A stretch of DNA of 64,000 nucleotides. Origin: Margaritifera margaritifera. Its lineage: Eukaryota; Mollusca; Bivalvia; Unionida; Margaritiferidae. This document shows positions 43,863 through 55,545 of this stretch, piece by piece. The stretch lies in NCBI GenBank assembly GCA_029931535.1, contig JAQPZY010001675.1:1296501-1360500 (forward strand), written 5' to 3'. How positions within the stretch are numbered: position 1 is the first letter of the stretch; every line of letters starts with the position of its first letter. The notes below the pieces were generated by a model that was given only the letters and a program-made list of their open reading frames with translations, was not told the origin of the DNA and did no database searches. Both the position numbers and the translations under genes were made by a program.

Positions 43863-44030
43863 GCTGGGGTAGCTCAAATGGTAGATCGTTGGACTCGGTA
43901 ATCCAAGGGTTGCGGGTTCAATACCAGGGTCGGCTGCCTCAGTGTGTCATTGAGAAAGGCACTTAGCTCCCGTTTCCGCGACATGATATAGCCAATAATG
44001 TGCCGTTAAAACCAACAAACAAACAAACTG
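43863..44030 (+). mobile_element. tRNA-derived SINE with (AAAC)n tail
   Basis: The head GGGGTAGCTCAAATGGTAGA (A box) to GCGGGTTCAATACCAGGGTC (B box) is followed by a body (GTCATTGAGAAAGGCACTTA) and a tail AACCAACAAACAAACAAAC. A tail plus a non-tRNA body marks it as a SINE. It differs from the element at 41 kb in its head but has a similar 'aaGGCACTTAgctcc' body phrase. Confidence 0.75.
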
Positions 44031-44081
44031 TCAATGAGGCACTGTATTGAAACATTTTAACAACAGTAATATTAGATCAAT

Positions 44082-44405
44082 ACGTCAACTTGTGTCATGC
44101 TACAAGGTGCAGTACAAAGGAAACCAACTGTTACAAAGAAAATATGCCCTCGTTTTGTGTCATGCTAAAAGGTGCAGTACAAAGGAAAAGAACTGCTACA
44201 AACAGAATGTGCCCTCATTTTGTGTCATGCTGCAAGGTGCAGTACAAAGGAAAAGAACGGTTACAAAGAAAATGTGCCCTCAACTTGTGTCATGCTCCAA
44301 AGTGCAGAACAAAGGAAACGAACTGTTACAAAGAGAATGTGCCCTCAACTTGTGTCATGCTTCAAGGTGCAGTGCAAAGGAAAAGAACAGTTACAAAGAT
44401 AATGT
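44082..44405. repeat. 65-bp satellite, 5 copies, cut by the LTR
   Basis: TGTGTCATGC begins at 44091, 44156, 44221, 44286 and 44351, exactly 65 bp apart. The unit continues with AAGGTGCAGTACAAAGGAAA and GTTACAAAGAAAATGTGCCCTC. The last unit stops after AATGT at 44405, where the LTR begins. Frames through it (for example 44047-44436) are repeat artefacts. Confidence 0.95.
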
Positions 44406-44853
44406 TGTTACGACTCTGTGGTCTAAAAATATGTAACAGAAAGAAAGTGAAACCAACAAAATCATGTAAAATCAACAAGCAATTTATTTCTAGACAATTA
44501 AAGTGAAAATTCAAAAGACACTAACAATAACGTGAATTAAAGTCCAAATAATCCTAAGTGTCCTAATTCCAAGTCCAAAAATATAGAATGTTCCCAATGA
44601 ATTCCAATAGCCTTGAATGTCCTGATGTACCACAATGATGTAATCCAGAATGTTTTGAATGAATTCACACAAATCCCAAAAAGTCATAAAATCTATGAGC
44701 ACTTTAGTATTTCCAATGAATATTTTAAATAAATAATTCCCCTCTCTCTGAATTTGCTCTGATTTTCACAACACAACTATAAACATCTGATTATTAAAAT
44801 GATTCCTCATAGACTGACCATTAGAACAAGAATCAAATATTGCTTACCAAAGT

Positions 44854-44926
<73 letters not shown>

Positions 44927-45105
44927 AGTCAACTGACAGAATTTTCTATAAAATTATATGCCTGCATGACAAAAATCAATAATTCAAGTGGAAAAACCAA
45001 TCTAATTGTAAACAAAAGCGAGCCTGGCCTCGAACTTTAAGTAAACAACTTGTTTACATCCTACAATCAAGGACAAAGTTAAATATGTAAACACTATACT
45101 TAACA
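44406..45105 (-). mobile_element. 3' LTR of the Gypsy element
   Basis: Runs from TGTTACGACTC (44406) to TTAACA (45105), about 700 bp. As a minus-strand LTR it begins TGTTAA and ends GTAACA, the usual TG...CA ends. It matches the solo LTR at 52291-52963 over its length and carries an internal (TA)n at 44858-44921. Adjacent at 45106-45116 (minus strand) is ATGAGAGGATG, a plausible short polypurine tract. Confidence 0.85.
44858..44921. repeat. (TA)n microsatellite inside the LTR
   Basis: About 32 TA units. It is absent from the solo LTR at 52 kb, so it probably expanded after insertion. Confidence 0.9.
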
Positions 45106-45254
45106 CATCCTCTCATAAAGAAAAAGAAAGATTTATGCAATTAAGCTTTCTTTTAAATATGCATCTGACACTATAATGATCAAAATTACATAGAAAGATG
45201 TCTTATAAATGTCACTCAGCTTAATTAGACAAAATAAAGCAAGATAGTTCTTCT

Positions 45255-45674
45255 AATCACGTGACAGTGCATCTGCGATCACATTGTCTTTTTCCCTGAT
45301 GTGTCGAATGTCCATGTTATATTCCTGCAGTATTGAACTTCATCTCAACAATCTCCGATTTTTATCTTTCATTTTGTTGATGAAAGTAAGGGGATTATGA
45401 TCACTGTATATAATAACCGGAGAGAGAGTCGAGTAACATACACTTCAAATTTTGTAAAGCTAATATGAAAGCCAAACATTCCTTCTCAATTGTGGAATAA
45501 TTGTTCTCGTGCTTGTTTATTTTTTTTTATAGAAAAAAAGCACACTGGATGATCCACACCATTTTTATCTTCTTGAATCAATACTCCGCCAACCCCTACA
45601 TCACTTGCATCAACAGTCATTTTAAATAATTGGCTGAAATTTGGTGCAGAAAGAACAGGTGCATTCTTAAGCAT
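45255..45674 (-). pseudogene. Gypsy RNase H domain
   Basis: Starts with APVLSAPNFSQLFKMTVDAS and GVGGVLIQEDKNG, the RNase H opening with its first catalytic Asp in TVDASD. It continues in other frames with NYSTIEKECLAFILAL, IIYSDHNPLTFI (second acidic region) and the end NMDIRHIREKDNVIADALSRD, where Pol normally leaves RNase H. It stops there and no integrase follows downstream, which supports the altered domain order. Confidence 0.8.
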
Positions 45675-46655
45675 GACCTTTAATTTATGAAAGGATTCCT
45701 GACACTAGTCAGACCAATGAAACTTGGATTTCGTACTCAACAAATTTGTCAAAGGTAGGCAATTATGGAAACATTTTAAGAAAATTTCCGATAATATCCA
45801 GCGATACCTAAAAATCGCATTAGTTGCTTTTTACAAACAGGCACAGGGAAATCAGAGATAGCCATGACCTTAGCTTCTACATGTTTAACTTGACCTTGAC
45901 CCACAATATGTCCTAAAATGTGACACAAGCAATAAAAACTCACTTTTGCTTAACCTAATCCTCAGATTTGCATCACTGAGTCCATCAAAGAATTTCCGAA
46001 TGGTTTCCAAGTGATCTGCCCAGGTGTCGTTGTAGATAATGACGTCATCGATGTACGCGTCACAATTATCTAGACCAGATGTTATCATGTTCATAAGACG
46101 CTGGAATGTTGCCAGAAAATTTTTCATACCAAAAGGCATCACTTCATATTGATAAAGCCCATCTGGATCTACAAATGCTGAAATTTCTTTTGCCCTTTCT
46201 GTGAGTGGAATTTCCCAGAATCCTTTTAATAGGTCAAACTTGGTGACATATTTCGCATTTCCGATTTTATCAATGCAATCATCCATTCTTAGTATCGGAA
46301 ATGAATCCGTTTTGGTGACACTGTTGACTTTTCTATTAGTCAGTACACATGCGGAATGCATTATCTGGCTTAGACAAAAAAATACATGGTGAACTCTAGT
46401 TACTTTTAATTGGTTCTATAAAATCATTCTCCAGTAAAATTGAATTTCTTTCTTCAAATATTCCTGTTTGAGAGGATTCATCATGTAAGGATGCTGTTTC
46501 ACAGGCGTAGAATCTACAATGTCAACGTCTTGATTGATTGTATTTGCTCGTGTAGGAACATCAGGTAACAAGTGCTCATACTCATGTAATAGCTGTAATA
46601 GCTGTTTTATTTCCAGTCGTTGTAGATGTAAAAGTTTCTGGTCCAGATTGTTCAA
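45675..46655 (-). pseudogene. Gypsy reverse transcriptase
   Basis: The opening at 46655-46416 contains EYEHLLPDVPTRANTI and VKQHPYMMNP. The core frame 46361-45885 has KVNSVTKTDSFPILRMDDCI, KFDLLKGFWEIPL (motif A Asp), MPFGMKNFLATFQRLM and YIDDVIIY (catalytic YIDD, codons near 46055-46044). The RNA-dependent polymerase motifs are intact, but frame breaks separate the opening from the core and the core from the connection. Confidence 0.9.
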
Positions 46656-46694
46656 TATTTCTGAATTCCGAAGGTTGGTTAAACCAGAGTCACT

Positions 46695-47830
46695 TCAGTC
46701 AGATTGTATTCCATCGTTGATATTCTCACTGTGTGGGACAGGTACAACTAAATTAATGGAATAATTAATTGGACTATCTCTGTCAAAATACTCCTTTAAC
46801 ATATTGATGTGACAAAGTTGTTTCTGTTTCCGCCTACCAAGAGTGTTGACGATATAATTTAAGTCATTTACTTTGTTTTCAACGGTATAAGGACCATACA
46901 ATTTAGCCCGACGAGGCTTTTGTGGTATGGGCAAGAGAGCCAGAACTTTCTCACCAGACTTATAACTCCTTTCCTGTGTATTTCTGTCATACCTTAATTT
47001 AATTTTTGACTGAGTAGAGTGAAGATTAGTTCTTAATCTTTGAATCTTCATTTGAAAGAAATTTCTCTATCAATAATTTCAATGGTCCACGGACAGTATG
47101 GCTTAAAACCAGTTCAAAAGGACTCAAACCCAATGATTCGTGAACTGATTCCCTAACAGCAAACAGAAACAAATGAACCCAATCCCAATCATTTCCTGTA
47201 TCAAAGCAATATCACCGAATCATATTCTTCAAAGTTTGATGAAATCTTTCCAAAGCCCCTTGACTTTCAGGATGATAGGCAGAAGATTTAAACTGTTGGA
47301 TGCCTAATTCATGCATAACTTGTTGGAAAATTCCAGACATAAAATTTTAACCTTGATATAACTGGACAGATTTGGGAAGGTCAACAATTGTAAAAAAAGT
47401 TTTAAAAAAACATTCACTAGAGTTTTTACAATGGTTTTAGTTTTAATATTTCTCAAAGGAATTGCCTCTGGAAATCTTGTAGACGCACACATTATGGCCA
47501 AAAAGTATTGGTTGCCTGACTTGGTCTTAGGTAAGGGACCGATGCAGTCTACCATTATTCCACTAAATGGTTCGTCAAAAGCAGGAATAGGTTGCAGATG
47601 AGCCTTAGGTATCTTCTGATTGGGTTTTCCTACCATTTGACAAGTGTGACAAGATCCATAGTACTTAGAAACATCACTTGTAAGTTTCGGCCAGTAAAAA
47701 TGATTCAAGATCTTGTGATAAGTTTTATTGACTCATAAATGACGAGTCATGGGAGTTTCATGGGCTACACTAAGAATTTCCTGTCGACATGACTTAGGAA
47801 CGACAATATGATAGCTCACTGACCAGCGAG
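46695..47830 (-). pseudogene. Gypsy integrase with GPY/F module, placed before RT
   Basis: The zinc region (SVAHETPMTRHL ... HFYWPKLTSDVSKYY, CHTCQMVG) ends in frame 47708. The core has VDCIGPLPKTKSGNQYFLAI (first catalytic Asp). The second Asp motif is damaged (SVQLYQG, Tyr in place of Asp, near 47360), and the Glu region reads YHPESQGALERFHQTLK. At 47051-46695 the GPY/F module follows (AKLYGPYTVENKVNDLNYIV ... CHINMLKEYF). After it the RT opening begins within about 45 bases. Confidence 0.85.
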
Positions 47831-47834
47831 TACC

Positions 47835-48587
47835 TCAGGTGGTCTCCATTTTCTCATAAGGACCCCATTTTTCACAAAGTAACACACTGGAACTTGTGTT
47901 TTTAAGTTTCACTAATAGCCGTCTGAAACAGAAGATCTCAGGATCTTGTTCCTGTAAGACAGCGAGTGATCTTTTGTCACCCTGATTAGAATAGAGAGAA
48001 TGAGCTGTACCAAGAGGATTACTGTGATCAATACCTTTTGTCTGATCAATATCAGAAGAGAAAGTGACCTCATCAAAAGACTGACCAAAAAATGTGTCAG
48101 CTAAAGGAATACTTTCCTGATCAACATCATTCTCAAGAACTCTTTTTGCCATAGCTCTGGTAACTACACAAGCAGGATACAAATCAGGGATTTCAATCTC
48201 AATAGGATCAACTGTTTGATCCACACAAGACTTGTCAGTTACAAGTGGATTAACCACGACCTTATCTCCAGCTAGGTCATAGCCTAATAACAAATGGATA
48301 CCTTCTATAGGTACAGAAGTCACTGCCCCAACAGTCACAGGTCTGGAAACTAAGTCTGATGCCAAATGAACACAATGAAGAGGAACATTTACAAAGTCGC
48401 ACTCTACTCCCTGTATAAGTACACTTTTATTAGAAGAAGATTTCTCAGACAAAGGCAAAGCACCTGATAACAAAAGACTCTGAGAAGCTCCTGTGTCCCT
48501 TAATATTTTAATAGAAAATAGGTTTGGCAGAATCACCAATAATTGATAAAAAAAAACTTCTGACATGAATGGTTCATAAGTCTCCAA
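47835..48587 (-). pseudogene. Gypsy aspartic protease and linker region
   Basis: 250-codon open frame. LRDTGASQSLL (catalytic Asp at residue 31, codon near 48497) is the retropepsin active site. GIHLLLGYDLAGDKVVVNP is the second conserved region. After it comes a long linker (PDLYPACVVTRAMAKRVLEN) leading to the integrase start. The frame itself is open, but its 5' and 3' connections are broken. Confidence 0.8.
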
Positions 48588-48719
48588 AATAGATTCAGAC
48601 TGGGGATTGTTTGGCCCAACAAATGTATTGCTTTCAATACAAGACCGTGACCTTGACCTCTTTGAAATAAGAGCATTTGGAATAGCTCTGTCTTTATTCC
48701 TTTGCCTAATTTTCTACCT

Positions 48720-49250
48720 GAAGCAATCAAAAATGACGTGTCATTTCTTTTTACAATAAGTGCACGTAGGAAGAGATAAGGATTTATGATCAGTCTTATC
48801 AGATGTTTGATTTCTAACAGTTGTGCTGTTTTGAACTTTAGAAGTACTCGTTTGAGACTGAAATGGTTTTCTATCAGAAAACTGCTGAGAGGATGACTTA
48901 TTGACAAAAGAAATTTTTTGAGTCAAGGAATAATCATCAGCCATACGAGCAGCATTTTCCAAAGTTTCCACTTTCTGCTCGTCAAGATAGGTCTTGACAT
49001 CACTATGGATGCACCTCTTAAACTCTTAATACAAGCTGTTTGAGGTTATCGTAATCTTTATCAACCTTCTTGGCTGAGGACCACCTATTAAATAGTTGTT
49101 CTTTTTCCAATGCAAATTCGACATGAGTTTGTCCGATTTCTTTTCTACAATTCAATTCCTTAACTTTTGTCGATATGCCTCAGGTACCAACTCATAACCC
49201 TTCAAGATGTACTCCTTAACCAAAAGAGAATGTTTCCTCAACTTACAATG
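48720..49250 (-). pseudogene. Gypsy gag C-terminal part with broken zinc knuckle
   Basis: Fragments in two or three frames include LKGYELVPEAYRQKLRN, SDVKTYLDEQKVETLENAAR and MADDYSLTQK, then Ser/Gln-rich sequence and CTYCKKK. The next codon is TGA, followed by HVIFDC. The spacing is thus C-x2-C-x4-H-x4-C with a stop in the knuckle, at a place where Gly (GGA) is usual. Confidence 0.75.
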
Positions 49251-49260
49251 CTGAAATTTA

Positions 49261-50300
49261 CATACATATAAAATCCCAACTAAATATTTTTTGCACACGG
49301 AGAATTAAATTAAGACGAACACACACACACATACACACATACACGCACACACTATCTTGGAATAATGCTCTTATTTACTTGCAGTCACTATGGAATTCAA
49401 ATAAAACTGGAAAGCATTCCCAATCAAATATAATCGCCAACTTCGGAAGCCGTAACAACTGTTACTTTGCTTGGGACGCTTACGGAAGCCGTAACAACTG
49501 TTACTATGCTTGGCACGCTTAAGCCAAAGATAGCAATCGTTGGGTACGCGCGCACTATGCCATTAAAGAATTTGCCCCCCTAATTGATCAGAAAGTTACT
49601 TGAAAGGTGTTGAAACACAGACCGCAAGGATACAACTATTTTTAGCGAAGGTTAATTTTAGAATGCTAAAGTTTTCAAGAGTTATGGAAATGTAATTCGG
49701 CTATCTGTGAATTATGAAACCACACTCCATCAATCTGTATGTTGAACCGGGAAAATTTAATGATACACGGTTTATGCGCGGCGGGGCACCTTTGGTTTTC
49801 TTTTACCTTCTTTTAAATAATAGGAAATGAAAAGAAAGATAGAAAGAAACATATAAAATAATAGAAAAGATAGTCCACATGACCAGTCCTGCCTGGGATA
49901 AAAATGTCTACCATTCATGGCGATTTACATAAGGGCGCTGTTTGAATTTTATAAAAAAAGTAAGAATGCTTTGCAAAATTTAAAGAATTTGAGATATATA
50001 TCAAATATAACAACCATTTTCGGTTTTCTGATGCATTAAGTTTTTGAAATTAGCTAAAATGCTAACATAATCAAACTTTTTGTACGTCATCATTGAATAA
50101 ATAAATAAATAAATAAAATAACAAACCAAGACAAAACGATTTTCCGTTCAAAAGTACCATTCATATTTGACCCCAGAACTATTGTTTTAAAATCATACAA
50201 TGCATTGGTTTCGCTTTATATGCAAAACGATGATCACGTCAGTGGATTCTGTACTAATAGGTATATTAATAGCACTTATTCATTTGGAAAATGAGCTGCC
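49261..50300. other. No gene recognised; small repeats
   Basis: (AC)n-like ACACACACACATACACACAT lies near 49321-49353. A 42-bp tandem pair CGGAAGCCGTAACAACTGTT, then ACTWTGCTTGGSACGCTT, lies at about 49444-49522. (AAAT)n lies near 50098-50117. No Gypsy 5' LTR is seen. Confidence 0.55.
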
Positions 50301-50305
50301 ACAAA

Positions 50306-50668
50306 TCGTCGCAAGCCACGGGCGATAATCCGCTACCCGTGACCGACTTTGCGGAGATTTCTTCGTTTCTCGTGAATATGCATAAACAGGCTTAACCAAT
50401 CACTGCGAGCGCGAGGAAAATTTACTCGCCACTGTGACCCAGCATGACCTTTCACGCTCTTTAAATGACCCAATCAAAGTTTCGCGGGCACGCACAGTCA
50501 CTTATTAAAACGGTCACTTTCGTTCATGTGTAGGAGATTGTTACATTATGTTGTTGCTGACGTATTTTGTTCATGCGTACTCATGGAAAATGAGGAAATC
50601 TCAGCACAGCACAGACAGGCACGGGTAATACAGGAGTGTAGGGGATTATCGCCCGTGGTTTGCGATGA
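50306..50668. mobile_element. 363-bp TIR element
   Basis: The left end TCGTCGCAAGCCACGGGCGA, then TAATCCGCTACCCGTG, and the complement of the right end (TCATCGCAAACCACGGGCGA, then TAATCCCCTACAC) are inverted repeats of about 30 bp with 3-4 mismatches. The interior is non-coding and GC-richer than the surroundings. I cannot define the target duplication or superfamily. Confidence 0.75.
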
Positions 50669-52030
50669 TGAGAGCTACAATGAAGTGAGTGATTAGTCAT
50701 TATCCTTGCGTGCTACATGTATGCGTCATGAGGTAGTATACCTCGTTCTGAGCTCTGTGGCGTCAACATCATTCATGGTATACCAAAAAGAAGGGCCAAT
50801 TTTCACCCTTCTGTTCCTGCGAAGGAGAAACAGCCAATCGAAAACAACATCTTTTGTACTTTGAAGCATTCGGCAAAACGTAAATCTCTGATACAATCAG
50901 AAGTAACCAACAAAAAAAAAACGTGTTTCCTACCCCTATTTCAGGTGAAAATGAAAAGAATCTCCAGGTGAAAATTCTTCAGCGTACATGATATTGACGA
51001 CTCGGAGGTGAGTTTATGTGTCTTTGATCGTGTCTATAAAATCTATATCATAGAAAATGGTGAAAACGAAAAGACCGAAGTTTATTTAAAAGATTTTAAA
51101 GATTATCAGGACAATTTAAATATATCAATTATGTATATTTAGGATTATATTTAATTAATTAATTTTTTGCAGCATAAAATGGACACAAATTCATATGTAT
51201 ATACAATTTAATGAATAATCTAGATTATATTCATCAGCAATAGTCTATGACTAGAATGCAAAACCTGTCCCGTAAGTTTATTCTTTTTAATATTTCACTC
51301 TTTTTGGTTTGGAAAGTAAAATTTGGACCAAATTGCAGTAAAGATAATCTACAAAATGTTAGCATAAAATGTGATATAAGGGAAAATATTTTTCCATCCA
51401 TTTGAAAGGAAGAAGAAATTGCACTGCAACCTTGCTATTTAACCAATAAATCATTTTAATATATTTGTAATTATTATGGAAACTTTGAGAAAATTCATAT
51501 TGTATGACTATAAGCAAACTATCTGATGAATACCCAAGGTAAATGTTTCAGGTAGTTAAAAGTCTGTAAAAGCGAATTTTTTTTCTTTCCATGCAAAGTT
51601 GAGATGAAATTGTGATAAAAATACTTGCCTTTTCCAAGACCCCCCCCCCCCTTCTTACCCTGCCTATTTAACAAATCTATTTGAATCATGGTAGAGAAGC
51701 ATTAATACATATATTAGAACTCGAAAGCTTTTATGTTTTCTACGAGTAGGGACATGACTAGAAAGAAGAGAAATTACAAATCGATTCAGTATTAGACCGA
51801 ATTGTGATGATGGTGGCGATGATGCTATATACATGTATTACTATCTCCCTAGATATTGTATATAATCGAAATAAAACGCATTCGTTTCTCAAACGACTAT
51901 TGCTGCACAAGGTTTAATGTTAGTAGTCGTTTTCCACACAACTATTGCAGTTCATCGTTTTATGTTCGTGCTGATATTCAGTTTTAGATTTCATAAGGTA
52001 AAAAAAATATCCTATTTGTTTTAGAATAAA
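50669..52030. other. No gene recognised
   Basis: AT-rich. C-run near 51640-51651. No supported frames. Confidence 0.4.
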
Positions 52031-52034
52031 ACTG

Positions 52035-52290
52035 TCATTACAGTACAACTGACAGGGTATTTGTCATTATAGTATGCATTGGCCGCGCGAGAGTTGGAGG
52101 CGCCCGGGGGCAATGTTCTTTAGTGGCGCCCCTACCGAGGCGCCCGGGGGCAATCTTCATTAGTGGATCCCCTTCTTTGCTACAGAGAACAGTTTTTATG
52201 CCAGTTGCCAACCTCCGAACCCCCAGCCCCATCTATGCCCCGATTACAGCTGCAAAAAAAGAGCTCCCGACGGAGCCCCCCCCCCCCAGG
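52035..52290. repeat. GC-rich patch with 40-bp tandem pair
   Basis: GAGGCGCCCGGGGGCAATGT then TCTTTAGTGGCGCCCC, and GAGGCGCCCGGGGGCAATCT then TCATTAGTGG, repeat at 52097-52170. A C-run at 52273-52287 precedes the LTR. This patch stands out in base composition and is probably an inserted repeat of unknown type. Confidence 0.6.
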
Positions 52291-52963
52291 TGTAACGACT
52301 CTAGGTCTTAAAAATATGTAACAGAAAGAAAGTGAAACCAACAATGTAAGTAAAATCAACAAGCAATTTATTTCCAGACAATTAAAGTGAAAATTCAAAA
52401 GACATTTACAATTTGTGAGTTAAATTCCAAATAATCTTAAATGTCATAATCGCAAGTCCAAAATAATAGAATGTTCCGAATGAATTCCAATAGCCTTGAA
52501 TGTCCTGATGTACCACAAAAATGTAATCCAGAAAGTATTTGAATGAGTTCACATAAATCCCAAAATCATGTATTAATCAAAAAAAAAAAAAAGGAGAGGA
52601 CAGTTTAGAATTTCCAGTGAATATTGTAAATAAATAATTCTTCTCAAATTATATCTGATTTCAACAACAAAACAAACATAGATTCCTTATAGACTAATCT
52701 TTTAGAACCGGAATTCTAGAACAGAAATGAATTTATTTATCAAAATCTGTTATAAATACACATGCCACCTATGTCACATCATAATATGAGTAGTTTTAAT
52801 GGAAAATACTATCCTACCTGACATATGTCACAAAAGTCTAATTGCGAAATGCCTATGAAAGTACTATGTAAACAACTGGACAAAAGTTATGTATGTATTT
52901 TCAAATAACCATACAACTGACAATCATGGACAAAAGTTAGGTATGTAAACATTATACATAACA
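52291..52963 (-). mobile_element. Solo LTR of the same Gypsy family, 4-bp target duplication CAGG
   Basis: Runs from TGTAACGACTC to ATAACA, about 673 bp, in the same orientation as the LTR at 44.4 kb, and is alignable through it (for example GAATTCCAATAGCCTTGAAT and GTCCTGATGTACCACAA in both). It is flanked by CAGG at 52287-52290 and CAGG at 52964-52967. With no interior on either side, it is most simply a solo LTR left by LTR-LTR recombination. Confidence 0.75.
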
Positions 52964-53080
52964 CAGGGTAGTTGTCCCGATAGTACGATGGACAGTGTAG
53001 TTGTTATTACAGTACGATGGACACGGTAGTTGTCATTATAGTACGATTGACAGGGTATTTGTATGCATATTGTATGATGA
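52964..53080. repeat. About 29-bp repeat, 4 copies (one more near 52040)
   Basis: Units read AGTACGATGGACAGKGTAGT followed by TGTCATTAT. A related unit (AGTACAACTGACAGGGTATT, then TGTCATTAT) lies at 52043-52071, on the other side of the LTR and GC-rich patch, suggesting these inserted into the array. Confidence 0.75.
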
Positions 53081-54160
53081 AAAAAAAGTTAAATAGGAGA
53101 TTATTTTGCAGTGTTTAACCAAAACATACAAACCTTATATTTTACTCGAATACATTTGTTTCTTCATTCAATTCAATTTTTCTCCATCAAGAACCAAAAA
53201 TGTTACATGAACAATATTTCTGCATCTTACTTACACGATAACATTAGCAGTATTCTCCCAGGAGACGTCAGCAGTTTTATACTAGGTATTTATCAACAAT
53301 TATCGAGACTTATGGACTGAACAAAAAGAAGAAAGGAAGAATGTAAACTTAACCCTAAGTTTAAAATATTATTATGCTGGAAGTAAATAAAAATATTTTC
53401 CATGAAAGTTAGGCGAATTATGGCAAGTGATCTACGGTAAAGCATTCTCTTCACTGGAAACGATACTTATGTATTTATTAGCTCAAGTTAGCTGACGGTC
53501 GAAAAAACTGAACAAGTATTTCAGAGCCATGTATTCGTAAGAGTGTGTTGTATCTCTCCAAATGGCTAATGTTAGTAGATTGTTGTCAGGAAATAAGTGT
53601 CCCCAGTTAATGATGTGTTGACGGGAAGGAATGGGCCAAGCCCGCACGTGACGGCTAGCAGAGTAGGCCCTGCTTATAAAGCATGACCTGGGCCGCTTAT
53701 GACACTATCTAGGTGGTTGAAACTGTCACATTTGTTTTATTTAAAATACTTCTATGGAAACGACAGCAGGAGCACATGTTACTGGCAGTTTTATGCCATT
53801 TTGGGCAATAGTGGGCAGTGATAAGCCACAACAATTGGCTCCAGAGAAACCCGAGAAATGAATAAAACCGGTAATAAACGTCTTAATATATGTTTCTGAA
53901 AAAAAATGCATTTGAAATATGTACAACAAAAATAAATATGCAAACGTGTGCCATTTAAATAAGAAAGCATTGACGAAAAAACATAGTTACAACATTTACT
54001 TTCTGTGTTAAGACGACATTGTACGAAACGATTAGAGCACCAACGTATAGGCAATTCAATTTAAGAGTATACCTCTACTGAATGATGGTCACCCTGGTGA
54101 GAAATTAATTTTGATTTATGGAATAAATTCTTCTGCACAACCCAAAGAAAGAAACGTTTG
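53081..54160. other. No gene recognised
   Basis: AT-rich. A short GC-richer part (53600-53700) has AAGCCCGCACGTGACGGC. Nothing assignable. Confidence 0.4.
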
Positions 54161-54164
54161 TTTA

Positions 54165-55030
<866 letters not shown>

Positions 55031-55034
55031 TTAT

Positions 55035-55545
55035 CTCATTCATTGTATATGTTATAGTTATCCCACTCATTGTATATGTTATCGTTATCCCATTTATTGA
55101 ATATGCTATCATTATCCTACTCATTGTATATGCTATCGTTAATCCCATTCATTGTATATGTTATCGATAATCCAATTCATTGTATATGTTATCGTTATCC
55201 CACTCACTGTATATGTTATCGTTATCCAACTCATTGTATATGTTATCGATAATCCCACTCATTGTATATGTTATCGTTATCCAACTCATTGTATATGTTA
55301 TTGTTATCCCACTTATTGTATATGTTATCGTTATCCAACTCAATGTATATGCTATCGTTATCCCACTCATTGTATATGTTATCGTTAATTGCACCCATCT
55401 ATGTTATCGTTATCCAACTCATTGTACATGTTATCGTTATCCAACTCATTGTATATGTTATCGTTATCCCACTCATTATGTATATTATCATTATCCAACT
55501 CATTGTACATGCTATCGTTATCCGACTCATTGTATATGTATGTTA
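55035..55545. repeat. 27-bp minisatellite, about 19 copies
   Basis: The unit is CCACTCATTGTATATGTTAT followed by CGTTATC, with AATCC and AACTC variants. 27 is a multiple of three, so long Tyr/Met/Leu/Ser repeat frames open on both strands. They are artefacts. Confidence 0.95.

Larger units (their letters stand above)
45106..49260 (-). mobile_element. Degenerate Ty3/Gypsy retrotransposon interior with INT upstream of RT (Gmr1-like order)
   Basis: On the minus strand the domains run from high to low coordinate: gag end with zinc knuckle (49250-48720), protease (48587-47835), integrase (about 47830-46695), reverse transcriptase (46655-45680) and RNase H (45674-45255), then 150 bp to the 3' LTR. 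Standard Gypsy elements have integrase last. This order matches the Gmr1 clade (Gypsy-type sequences, copia-like order). Many stops and frameshifts make it inactive. The 5' end (start of gag, primer site, 5' LTR) is not found: recognisable gag stops at about 49260, next to an (AC)n-rich strip. Confidence 0.85.

Noticed and set aside
44047..44506. 129- to 138-residue frames on the plus strand with repeated Cys/Lys-rich units
   Set aside because: 65 is not a multiple of three, so successive 65-bp satellite units shift phase and each phase is open. A satellite artefact, although it looks protein-like.
52123..52311. Proline-rich frame in the GC-rich patch
   Set aside because: Arises from GC-rich repeats and a C-homopolymer; both strands are open.
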